In this document: positions 1 to 9,221 of the stretch, piece by piece | How the letters are laid out: every line of letters begins with the position of its first letter | Numbering within the stretch: position 1 is the first letter of the stretch | Origin: Larix sibirica | Taxonomy: Eukaryota > Streptophyta > Pinopsida > Pinales > Pinaceae | Assembly (NCBI GenBank): GCA_004151065.3 | Contig: NWUY0300003524.1 | Location: 60,240 to 80,743 of the forward strand | Direction of reading: 5' to 3' | DNA length: 20,504 nt | The notes under the pieces: generated by a model | What the model was told of the DNA's origin: nothing | Seen by the model: only the letters and a program-made list of their open reading frames with translations | The model's database searches: none | Program-made: the position numbers and the translations under genes

Positions 1-506
1 TTCTCCTGGGCCGCCCGTATCATTCTTCCTAGACCTTCATCCATGATAATGAAGAGGAATGGGGATAAGGGATCCCCTGGCGAATTCCATAGGTCGTTGG
101 GAATGGTTGTGAGGGAGTGCCATTGACCAGAATTGAAAATAAAGGGGATGATACCAAACTCTTGATCCATTCCGTCCAAATGTTGTGAAACCAAAAGCTT
201 TTAACATTTCTGCAATGAACGTCCAGTTTAGTTTGTCATAGGCTTTTGATAAGTCTAGTTTTAGAAGCATACCTAGGATTTTCTCTTTTTTAAGCGAATG
301 AATTGCTTCATGCACTAGAATAATGCCATCCAAAATTTGGTGGCCTTCCACGAACCCAACCTACTCAGGAGAAATAATTAAGGGAAGAAGAGGGTGTAGA
401 TGGTTTGCTATAACCTTTGTAATAATTTTATAGATCACATTGTAGAGAGATATGGGTCTAAACTTTCCAGGATTCTTTGTTCCAGTTTCCTTAGGAATAA
501 GCATGA
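1..506 (-). mobile_element. LINE (L1-type) reverse transcriptase fragment, broken
   Basis: Reading the minus strand from 506 towards 1 gives the middle of a plant L1-type reverse transcriptase. It starts with a segment containing LIPKETGTKNPGKFRPISL, the usual entry to the RT fingers. Next come GHQILDGIILVHEAIHSL and LLKLDLSKAYDKLNW, the latter carrying the first catalytic Asp (DLSKAYD). The segment near the left edge is the hallmark RQGDPLSP region, but one base of a G run is missing there, so the frame changes between RQG and DPLSPF. A TAG stop at 363-361 sits just before the VGFVEGHQ segment. A further frame change occurs around 150-200. The catalytic YADD/FADD box would lie beyond the left edge. 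This is a dead fragment; endonuclease and 3' tail are not in view. The match ends at the undetermined base 507. Confidence 0.9.
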
Positions 507-507
507 N
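507..507. other. Undetermined base at a homology break
   Basis: A single N. To its left the LINE reads on the minus strand. To its right a plus-strand reading frame belonging to the gypsy element is open from the first codon after the N. The break in homology is therefore at the N itself, as expected for a contig join written as one base. Confidence 0.75.
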
Positions 508-1439
508 CAGATAAACCTCAAATAAGCAAAGTAGTAAGTAAAGAGGATTATCCAAATCCTGTTAAGCAAAAATATTTGTATAAAAATGCATCCGACATAT
601 TCTCTGATTTGGCAGCACAGGAAGACAATGAAGAAAGTCGACACGAAGCAATTAACGAATTGGTTAATTTAATTTCTAAAGATGAAGTTGTGGGAAAACT
701 AATTGACTTGTTGCATAAAATCAAAAATAAACCTGTCGTGCAAAGACAAGCTAAAAACATTTTCCGACTAATCAAAAAGACAAAAATGATGCCGACCCAC
801 TCGTCGACCTCGAGATACATGGATATCACGTCCGACAAGTCGTACTCGACTTTGGTCTCAAGTTAATATCATGACTCGTGATACTTGGGACCAATTAGGT
901 CGACCAACACTGCAAGAATCAGGCATTTATCTAAAGCTGCAGATCAAGGACTCATTGAGCCAATTGGAGTCTGGAGAGAAGTGGAAACATCCATTAAAGG
1001 CATAAAGACAAAAATTGATTTTGAAATCATAAATCCAAAGGATGGCGCAAGTTCCTTTCCCCCTGGTTGGCCGACCATGGGGCCGAAAGATGAAGGCTTC
1101 GATTCACTTGATAAGGGTCGCATCAAATTAAAAGGAACAGGTCAGAAGGTAATAGTACCAATTTCCCCATCTCAGGGAGAACCTTGGTCTGAACCTATGA
1201 GGATGATAATGATATCAGACAAGCTTTATCGAATAGACAACAATGAGACTATTGAACCAAATTCTCAGGGGGAACTCCATCTGGGAGACCCTGCTTCGTC
1301 GGATATAATTCGAGCTGAGCTTTATGACTGGCAGATGGAAAATTATGATCTTCATGCAAAAGAATGTGGACAGTGGAAGCCATCTCGAAAAACAACTCAA
1401 GAAGTGTTTCTCAGTCTCGACCATCCCAAAAATATTTGA
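508..1439 (+). pseudogene. Gag-protease linker and retroviral-type aspartic protease (broken)
   Basis: The reading frame is open from the N at 507, through a charged helical linker (NELVNLISKDEVVGKLIDLL), to about 780. After a frameshift the protease follows. The segment HGYHVRQVVLDFGSQVNIM carries the active-site triad as D-F-G at 848-856 (family norm D-T/S-G), with a one-base deletion right behind it. Another frameshift near 930 leads into a segment starting ADQGLIEPIGVWREVETSI and then DFEIINPKDGASSFP, the protease C-terminal half with its GRPWG-like strand shifted out of frame. From about 1100 to 1439 the frame stays open through an acidic, low-similarity linker. In the family this enzyme cuts the Gag-Pol polyprotein. 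At least three frameshifts make this copy non-functional. Confidence 0.75.
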
Positions 1440-1544
1440 ACGGAAAATTCGTGAATATCCGACTCTTGCACCAGGAAGATTGAACCTGCACATCATCCTG
1501 CCTCGATATAAAGAACGTCAATCACGACAACACATGTCGAGGAA

Positions 1545-2073
1545 GTTTCAAACATGTCGGTGAACAAGGAAGACTGCAGAGTCTGGTCGAGACTTTCACG
1601 GGACAGGTCGAGATGGTGGGATACTCATCAATCACGACTCCAAACATGGACCACCGTGACATATTTTGTTGAACGGTTTGGAGGCAAGAAGTTAACAGCT
1701 CAAGGCAGATATCCCAACTTTCACTCAAGGACAAGATCCTGAGGCCCCACGTCGACAGATGCGAAAAAGAATGGCGAAGACTGGGATACAAGGATGAAAG
1801 GGCTTGGCGCACCTCTTTCCAAGCACACTCGCACTTGCCGAATAAATGGTATAAAATGGAGGAAGCAAGAGGAGAGACTGTTCATGGAAAGAACTTAAAG
1901 AAAACTTCATCAAAGACTTCCAGTTTTCCCTGAAGGAGGAGCAGCTGGTAGAAGCGAGCAACCAAATTAAAGAATTTTCAGCCGACAGAAAATGTACCTG
2001 CAGAAAAGAAGCAAATTGTTCGACAAACAGTGCCTTGCCATAATATTCAGTCGAAGGAGATCCAGCATTCGAC
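1545..2073 (+). pseudogene. Gag-like (capsid) segment, broken and oddly placed
   Basis: Reading across several frameshifts gives a segment typical of plant retrotransposon Gag. A basic, Trp-containing part around 1750-1800 (CEKEWRRLGYKDERAWRT) is followed by WYKMEEARGE near 1850 and LKENFIKDFQF with EEQLVEASNQIKEF around 1890-1980. The pattern of a Trp, a short acidic stretch, then a Lys-rich L-x-x-x-F helix matches the retrotrans_gag family. Its position is unexpected: in known Ty3/gypsy elements Gag precedes protease, whereas here it lies between the protease and the reverse transcriptase. Either the locus was rearranged, or a second copy was joined in, or the assignment is wrong. No zinc knuckle (CCHC) was seen. 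Confidence 0.55.
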
Positions 2074-3767
2074 ATGACTGCGCTTAGAGACGGAAAATTC
2101 AGTCGGAAAAAGTTTCAGTGGAGAGGATATCACCCTGCTACATCGAAGCCTGTCAAAACAGCTTTCAACGTGGAGATTACAGAAAAAGATGAGCCAGAAA
2201 GACTATCAGAAAAATATTTTCCGCCACAATTCACGCAGATGAAGGAAGGCGAGAGACCAATCAATGACAATCGCGCCCCAGAGTGGATGGACGCAAAGGT
2301 TAAAATCAAAGAAGTTGATATTTCAAATGACGGCATACCTAAGATGGCAAAAATTGGTGACTACTGAAACAAGGAGCAGACTGCAGAAATCACCAGCCTC
2401 TTTAAAGAATTTCAGGATGTATTTGCATGCGACTATAAATACTTGAAAGGACTTGTGCAGGAGATGGGTGAAATGAGGATTGACATCCGACCAGATGCCA
2501 AATCGGTGAAGAAAAGACCTATAAAATCACACATAAATACAAAGACATTGTGAAGAACGAGATTGACAGTATGCTTGAAGCCGCAATAATATACCCTATT
2601 GATCAATCGGAATGGGCGAGTCCAATGGTGGTTCAGCCGAAGAAGCATGACTCGACATGACTGAGGATTTGTGCTGATTTTCATGAACTCAATAAAGTAA
2701 CACTCACCGACCCATTCCCTACGTCGTTCGTCGACGAAATCATAAATGAAATTGCAAGGCATGAGTGTTATTCATTCACGGATGGATTTTCGATGTTAAA
2801 CCAAGTACCTATTGCTAAAGAAGATCAAAATAAGACCAAATTCGTGTGTGAATTTGGCTCATTCGCTTATAAAGTCATGCCATTTGCTCTGAAAAATGCA
2901 CCAGTGGTCTTTTCTTGTATTGTCGTCAAATCCTTCTAGGAGTACATCTACAAAACGATGGCTATTTATTTTGATGATTGGAAAATTTACTCGATGTTTA
3001 GATGCCATTGTAAATGGCTTCGGTTAATGCTCGAACTTTGTCGACAGATCCAGTTGTCGCTGAACATAAAGAAGTGCATCTTTGTGACTCATATTGGAAT
3101 ATTACTAGGCCATGTAGTTTGTAAAGAAGGTATCAAGGTTGACTATGCCAAAATAAAAATCATTCTCGACTTGAAGCCCCTAGTTAATCCTTAACAAGTG
3201 CGAATCCTGTTGGGTCATACAGGATATTACAAAAAGTTTATCAGACACTATTCCGACATGACATACCCTTTGGAAGAATTGTTGAAAGAAAATCAGGAGT
3301 ACAGGTGGACTGGTGAGTCCAATACCTCATTCGACATATTGAAGACAAAACTTGTCGAAGCACCCATCCTACGTTTTCCAAACTGGTCGATTAAGTTCCA
3401 TGTCCATATTGATGCATTCGGAATAGCAGTCGACGTTATCTTAACAAATCCTGGAGATGATGGAATGGACTAACCTAATGCATTCAACAGCAGGAAGCTG
3501 AATAAATCATAGAGAAACTATTGTACCACAGAAAGAGAAGCATTATGAATGGTATTTGCTCTGCAGAAATACCGACATTAATTATTGGCTAATCCTTTTG
3601 TATTATACACAGACCATCAAGCCTTGAAGTACTTGGTCAATAAACCATTGCATCATGGGAGACTATGTCGTTGGTTATTTTTATTCCAGGATTTTGAATT
3701 TGAAGTCATCATCCGACCAGGGAAGGCGAATGTTGGACCAAACCATTTGTCAAGAATTGATACCGGA
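2074..3767 (+). pseudogene. Ty3/gypsy reverse transcriptase and RNase H (broken)
   Basis: RNA-dependent DNA polymerase plus RNase H, which would copy the element RNA into DNA. The N-terminal part (about 2270-2520) contains DGIPKMAKIGDY and is followed by the fingers (NEIDSMLEAAIIYP, EWASPMVVQPKKHD). The palm has YSFTDGFSMLNQVPIAKED, then FAYKVMPFALKNAP. The polymerase box Y-F-D-D is intact at 2967-2978. The thumb continues through GILLGHVVCKEGIKVDYAKI and LLGHTGYYKKFIRHY. RNase H acidic residues are recognisable: Asp at 3411 (HIDAFG), Glu in TEREAL, and Asp at 3612 (YTDHQAL). One frameshift lies near 2521. After it everything stays in one frame, interrupted by stops at 2658, 2937, 3192, 3471, 3510, 3546 and 3579; an earlier stop is at 2365. 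Non-functional. Confidence 0.93.
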
Positions 3768-5087
3768 GAGGAGCTGACAAGTATAGAGGATGATCTTCCC
3801 AATGCACATTTGTTCAGAATCGAAGCTGTCCCCTCGGAACTTGCAGAGATCGCACAGTTTCTCGAGGACGGACAAGCTCTGGAAGGAATGCCAAAGAAGA
3901 AGAAGAAGATTCTTGCAATGAAAGCTGCACCTTATACTCTCATCAATGGATTCCTATATAAACTTGGCCTAGATGATGTACTACGTCGATGTGCATTGGA
4001 ACATGAGGGACATAGCATACTTTTAGAAGCACACTTCGGACTGGCAGGAGGACACTACCATGCTGATATAACAGTGAGAAATATTCTGCAGGATGGACTT
4101 TGGTGTCCGACAGTTCACAAAGGTTGTCGAGAGTTTGTAAACAAGTGTGATAAATGTCAACACATGGGTCGACATCTTCCAAGCACAAAAATGCCCCTGA
4201 TTCCAATTAATCCAAGCCGAACATTTGAGATTTGGGAAATTGATTTTATTGGACCTTTTCCAGTAATTGGCAGACGTACAGGTGCGCGTTACATTATCAC
4301 TGCAGTAGAATATGTCACCAAATGGGCAGAGGCAGAACCGGTCGAAACATGTTCTAGCAAAGTCGCCGCTAAATTCATCTATGAGAATATCATCACACGA
4401 TTTCGACACCCACTGAATTTAATCAATGACCAAGCTACGCATTTTGTCTATAAGACTATTGATGCACTAACAAAATAATTTGTAGTTGAGCATAAAATAA
4501 GTACAGCGTATCACCCACAATCAAACGATGTCGTTGAAGCATTCAATAAAACACTCACCAAAGGATTGACGAAAATGTGCAACATGGATAAAGACGACTA
4601 GGACGATAAAATACATGTTGTTCTATGGGCATACAGAACAACGTATAAGAGAACGACAGGCCAAACACCTTTCACACTTGTCTATGGGAAAGAAGCATTC
4701 GTCCCTTTGCATTTTCGGCCATAGGCTCCAAGAATTGCAGAAGTTTTGCACAGTGATGTTGAATATGCACAAAAAGAGCGCTTTATTCAGCTGTCGAGGA
4801 TTGACGAGACCCAACAGATAGAAATCAAGCACCAAGTGATCTAGAAACAACAACAAAAAGCATGGCACGATTGAAACATCAAGTGGAAAAATATGTTATT
4901 TGGTGACTTAACTTTTCTATATAATAGCCGTGTTAAGGGAAAGCCCAAGAAATTGCACATAGAGTGGATGGGCCCTTACATAGTCGAAACTATCAACTCC
5001 AACGGTTCAGTCCGACTGAAGATGTTACAAGGTAGTGTTTTCAAGAAACTTGTTAATGGCGCCCAACTTAAGCGCTACAAGACATGA
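3768..5087 (+). pseudogene. Ty3/gypsy integrase (broken, catalytic triad retained)
   Basis: Integrase would insert the cDNA into the genome. A linker with a Lys run (MPKKKKKILAMK) precedes the HHCC zinc-binding region: His residues in EAHFGLAGGH and the pair C-x2-C in NKCDKCQ. The core domain has Asp at 4242 (EIDFIG), Asp at 4428 (INDQAT) and Glu at 4536 (VVEAFN). The last two are separated by 35 residues, the D,D35E spacing of retroviral integrases. The C-terminal part includes [11 protein letters not shown] and ends with a GPYIVE ... KKLVNGAQLKRY segment and a TGA at 5085. No chromodomain follows. In-frame stops occur at 4476, 4599, 4722, 4842 and 4872, but no frameshift was found, so the frame is the same as that of the RT above. 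Confidence 0.93.
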
Positions 5088-5472
5088 CGCATTCAAAAAA
5101 AAAAGAGAGAAAAACGGTTGTAACCAACCCTGGAGAGAAAAGTGTTATAAGAAAATTCCAAAAGCAAGTCATATCAAATGCATGATGAGAAGGGACTGGA
5201 CGAAGAAGACTGGAGAAAGCAAGGATTGAAGTGAAAAGAGACCGACGCATGACCACCGACATGAGAGACGTCGACATGATAGAATTGGACGACTGGATGA
5301 ACGTGCCCATCGACATCGCCATCCCAATTCTGGCCGACATGACAACACAAAAGAAACACACTGATGCCCCTCCAACGTAGAAGCAGCAGATAAAAGTAGT
5401 CAGGATGGCTAACCGATAGGATAGCAAAGCCAGAACACAACTATAGAGGCACCGATAGCATGTCATTCCCAA
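5088..5472 (+). other. Spacer between pol and the downstream ORF
   Basis: Directly after the pol stop lies a 20-base purine run (5095-5114). It is followed by a CGACAT-rich stretch (about 5240-5340) with no convincing single frame. It is probably a non-coding or much decayed part of the element. Apart from the purine run I see no defined signal, and no LTR start (TG...) in a credible position. Confidence 0.5.
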
Positions 5473-5814
5473 TTGATTTCCTCATCAAATCAGTCTTTAA
5501 TGCGGCCATCTACCTCCCATTCCCTCGTGCCAAAATATTCCACTATAAATCCGGAGCTCGAGGATTCTTGGTTACTCTTTTGTCGAGAGCTTGAGAACCA
5601 GAACTTGGAGCCACAAGAAGCCGAGCTTGAACCAGAGAACCCTGTGTCGGCCATGGCACCCAAGAAAGGTCAGACGACGACTCGATCTGTCGCATCTAAA
5701 GTGTGAGAACTTGAGAAATCCCAGTCTCCTCTGGAAGCCCGTTTACAGTTGATCCGGAACGCTAAAGTTTCGGAGCCTCATTGGAGAAGAACTTGGAGTG
5801 ACATTCTTACTTAG

Positions 5815-6461
5815 GGAAAGGAGTCGGATGACCATTGGATGGATGCATCTAATAAGCTTGGAACTGCTACAATCTTAAATTATATGCATGCACCCCTGCT
5901 TGAACATTTTGGCGGATTAAAGGACATCATAGCACAATTTATAGTCAGCAGGTATCACAATGGGAAGTTTTATTTCTACGTCCATGTCGAAATAAACGGT
6001 GAGATCATCTATAAGATCACGGGCTTATCAAATAAAGGAGAGGATGTACCGACACGACAAATACCAGAACTGGTTAAAGAGTTCACAGATCACCCTACTA
6101 GTAAGAATTCCAGAGAGCTAGTGGTAACCATATTAAGTATGCCAATTACAAGATAGCAGCTAGAATTGTTTTGAATTCCCTCTCAAGTTCCATTCTAGGT
6201 TCATATCTCAAGATCGACATGCTAGAGGCGGTCATGAACATGGCAGCGCAAGGTAAAGTGTATAAATGGGCTAATTATTTGGCCGACATAATCAAGAATA
6301 TCTGTTTCAAGTGCCAAGAAGAAGGTACGGGTATTCGATACCCATCATTAATCATTTGGATTTCCATGTCACACCTTCGATCAACTGGAAATAAGGACTT
6401 CGCAACGGAAATGAATATTTTGATGGAAAATTTTCGTTGCTTTACACACGAAGGCAGATGA
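5815..6461 (+). other. Globular N-terminal domain of the post-integrase ORF
   Basis: This is the best preserved part of the extra ORF. It begins with DDHWMDASNKLGTATILNYM and continues through FIVSRYHNGKFYFYVHVEIN and EIIYKITGLSNKGEDVP. After a one-base frame change near 6140 it runs on with YKWANYLADIIKNICFKCQE and IRYPSLIIWISMSHL. Hydrophobic and aromatic residues alternate with polar loops, as in a folded protein rather than a coiled coil. No metal-binding or nuclease pattern is evident. The general look recalls the plant mobile domain type of transposon-borne proteins, but that is only an impression and would need a profile search. Confidence 0.5.
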
Positions 6462-7199
6462 CTGGGACCATCGATAGCCAAAATATGATTGGATGTTTGG
6501 TTCCAAAATCTTAAAATTCAGTCGACCAGATGGAGGGTACATCAGAATGTCTGAATATGTCTACCCCCGACAGCACATATCCAACTCGCACTTGACTATA
6601 CATCGATCTGGAACTTGCAGGGTGCAGCTGGTGCAGCAGAGCCTCTCGATTATTACCCATCTATCAATGAAATCTTCACAGAATTAAGCAGGAAGTCGAA
6701 TACAAAACTGATAATACCGGCCAAGGCACGCAAAGTCGACGTACCCATAGTCGAACCTATGACAGATGCAGAGAAAGAAGAAGAATATGAAATCCGACTG
6801 TATATGAGCAATTTTACTTTCCAAGATGAACCTGTCGTCGAGACAAACCCGCTAGAAATCACTCTGGTAGCGCATAAATATCCTCCCGACATAGCTGAAC
6901 ATTCCGACGAGAGTACTCAATCTGACAATCCTGAGTATACTTGACAAAATAAAATGTTCAACGCATAGCAGACCTGTTGTCAAAGGAACGAAAAAGCAGG
7001 GACACTAACATACAAGGAAAGGGGAAAAGGAAGATGATTATCCCAGATCCGACTGAGGAGGACGAAGCTGAATTGTTCGGCAGCACTACACAAATATTGG
7101 ATTATGTAGCGAAGAATAAAGTATCCGTGGAGGAACAATTCAAGAAATTTGTGGAGGCAAAACAACCCTGGAGCCAACAACCATCTCAAAAGAAAATCA

Positions 7200-8128
7200 A
7201 GCTAACAGTCGAACTTGATGTCGACCTGACAAAAAGTACCCCTCCACCATCTTCGACCATCGTGACAGAGGATGCAAATCCCCCCACACCCCTGGCACCC
7301 ACTCCACCTACACCTTCAGCACCACTTCAGATCCCAAATATTGTGTAGACCCTTCCCCTCCCCCTTCAACAAAATATCCAAGCCAACAATGACCGTAATA
7401 AATTTATATCCCAACTCCCTAATATTTTTCCACAATGGCGAGAGTTAGTCACTAAGAAACCATTCCTTGTCGATACTAGTCCGCCGTCTGACTCTGCCCC
7501 TTCCAGTGTTATCTTAACCGACGTATTATCCCCTCCAGAATCTATAACACCACAAGTGGTCGGCATGCACATCACTCAACTCCAAAGAAAACCTGACCCG
7601 AACAGTCCTATTGTTGGCCAACAAAAATAATCTTTTATTCCTTTTCCAATTAACCCATCGGGGGAAGACCCCCCACCTTCCCAACATGTCGTCAAACCGC
7701 CAAAGAGTCTGTCAGAACTCGAATTCCTTGATGAAATCGAATCAATGATCCCTGAAGTCGTGTCAGCCCTTACTAGTATGGGTCTGTCTGGTAACCCCAT
7801 TCCCCCCCCTTCTTCCCCAGTCATTGAAAACCTCCTGTCGCCACCAGTCATTCAAGTTGTCAGTAGTATGTCATCCCCGTCCCCTGCCGACGGAGTCATT
7901 ACAAATTCAGAAGAACCACTAGTTCAAGAATCCGCAACAGTAGAAACTGAGTTACTCACATCAAAACAAGTTGATGTAGCAGCGGCTGAGGAAGCACACA
8001 CAGCAAGTCAAGAAGCTAAACCAACCAGCCAAGTGCAATCAAAACAAGCCACCACCGTAATACAAAAAGATGCAGAACACCCTCCAGAAATGGTCGAGCC
8101 ACAGAAAAAAAATAGTACAACAAAATGA
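7200..8128 (+). other. Pro/Ser/Thr-rich linker of the post-integrase ORF
   Basis: One frame runs here with only two stops (7346 and 7628). It encodes strings such as NPPTPLAPTPPTPSAPLQ and PPPSSPVIENLLSPP, then an Ala/Glu/Gln-rich tail. It is low complexity and most likely unstructured. It separates the globular N-terminal domain from the helical C-terminal part. Confidence 0.65.
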
Positions 8129-8417
8129 GGCTACAAACAAATTACAGAGCCAGAACAAGAAGCAGCGCAAAGAAAAACGCTGACAGGAAAAAGAACAACA
8201 ACAACATAGATAACAGATGCACCTCGACTACATTCACCAAGAGAGTCGCCTATCCATGCATCTTGATCAGTTTGGACCTATTTCAACATATAACCCACAG
8301 GAGGTAATGCAAGTAGAGCTCAACCTTCTTGCCGATGCAGTCAATAGAGAACAAAGGCACGGATGACTGGAAGCAGAAAAAAGTGCCCATAAACTATAGG
8401 AGGATCAAGTATTATTT

Positions 8418-9220
8418 TTGGTTAAGTGTCAAGACTTAGCCCAACAAATCGCCTTGCTCCCAGTGAGTTCTGAAACGACCGGTACTCTCAACAAAGCATT
8501 TCAACTATTCCAATATGTCATGTCGACACTACAGGATGAACTCAACAAGGACCAACAAGAACAGGCTACAGAGACATCTTTCGTGCTATCATCACAGTAT
8601 GAAGCATTCACCTTAGCACACGACCGGTTAATCAAGTATAACGATCAATCATCTACAATCGCCGACGTCCTCTGCCAGTGGTATACACATTATGGTAATG
8701 TGTTTATAGAAATGTGGGAGACACGTGAGCTACTTGATGATCTCCATCGGCAACGACAAGTAGCCGACAATACCCTGATTCAATCTATTGAAGATCAAAT
8801 TATCATGGAAAATAGAAAGTTTGAGAAATTAGAAAAAAGGGAAGAACAATGGATGAGTCAGGCCCGACCTAGCCTCCTTAAAGTTGAACAAATCCGACCA
8901 CATCTTCAGAGATTGCTTGCATCTTCTAATGACAAGATCAACCTATTTGGCCCCAACTTAATTCATTTACAAAACAACTCGATGCAAGAGAAAATAGAAA
9001 ATCTGTTGAGCCTCACTACACTTACTATTGACATTCAAAATACACTGCACACATGGGAAGAATTCTAGCACCAGTTATCCATTCCGGATGAAGCCATCAT
9101 TGAGGTCTGTGCCCAGTAGCAAACAGCGTCCAGTTCTAGTCGTGCATCACAGTAACAATTATACAAACTTATGTACAACAATTTTTCATCTCCTCGTTTC
9201 TTCGGGACGAAGAAATATTT
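8418..9220 (+). other. Helical, Gln/Glu-rich C-terminal part of the post-integrase ORF
   Basis: A 216-codon open stretch (8418-9065) followed in the same frame by three stops that each replace what looks like a Gln codon position. Sequence such as RELLDDLHRQRQVADNTLIQ and IIMENRKFEKLEKREEQW is rich in Leu, Glu, Gln, Lys and Arg without Pro, consistent with long amphipathic helices or a coiled coil. The frame is still open when the N at 9221 is reached, so the true C-terminus is not in this window. Confidence 0.6.
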
Positions 9221-9221
9221 N
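9221..9221. other. Undetermined base at a second homology break
   Basis: A single N. On its left the frame of the post-integrase ORF is open. On its right an AT-rich, CpG-poor sequence begins that reads into the middle of an unrelated gypsy RT within about 60 bases. As at 507, composition and homology both change at the N. Confidence 0.7.

Larger units (their letters stand above)
508..9220 (+). mobile_element. Ty3/gypsy LTR retrotransposon internal region with post-integrase ORF, no LTRs visible
   Basis: A run of retroelement coding remnants, all on the plus strand: gag-protease linker and protease (508-1439), gag-like segment (1545-2073), RT, RNase H and integrase (2074-5087), then a long extra ORF (5473-9220). 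The order RT-RNase H-integrase defines Ty3/gypsy. There is no chromodomain at the integrase C-terminus, and an extra ORF follows pol. Both points fit the non-chromoviral OTA group (Tat/Athila side), but I cannot assign the lineage by phylogeny. No LTR, primer-binding site or terminal polypurine tract is visible at either end; both ends coincide with an N. The block is rich in CpG and in TCGA/CGAC strings compared with the DNA to its right. All coding parts are broken. Confidence 0.9.
5473..9220 (+). pseudogene. Long extra ORF downstream of integrase, function unknown (broken)
   Basis: About 1,200 codons can be followed from roughly 5473 to the N at 9221, all on the strand of pol. Frame changes occur near 6140, 6470, 6600, 6950 and 8130-8400. 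Stops at 5704, 5812, 7346, 7628, 9066, 9117 and 9153 lie inside otherwise continuous frames. Three parts are visible: a globular N-terminal part (5815-6461, listed separately), an acidic then Pro/Ser/Thr-rich linker (about 6730-8128), and a helical Gln/Glu-rich C-terminal part (8418-9220). I recognise no enzymatic motif, signal peptide or clear transmembrane helix, so an envelope role is not supported. Post-integrase ORFs are known in Athila and some Tat elements. The actual start is uncertain; a TATA-like string lies at 5543-5549. Confidence 0.7.

Noticed and set aside
4023-4409. 128-codon minus-strand frame opposite the integrase
   Set aside because: It is the antisense shadow of a well-supported integrase whose catalytic residues are all on the plus strand.
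5068-5472. Overlapping minus-strand open frames (up to 134 codons) between pol and the extra ORF
   Set aside because: All three minus frames are open here over about 200 bases because the stretch is rich in CGACAT/TCG strings that contain few stop triplets. The products are low complexity and resemble nothing.
5473-9220. Retroviral-type envelope gene
   Set aside because: Its position after integrase suggests it, but I see no signal peptide, cleavage site, Cys pattern or membrane anchor, so the label would be a guess.
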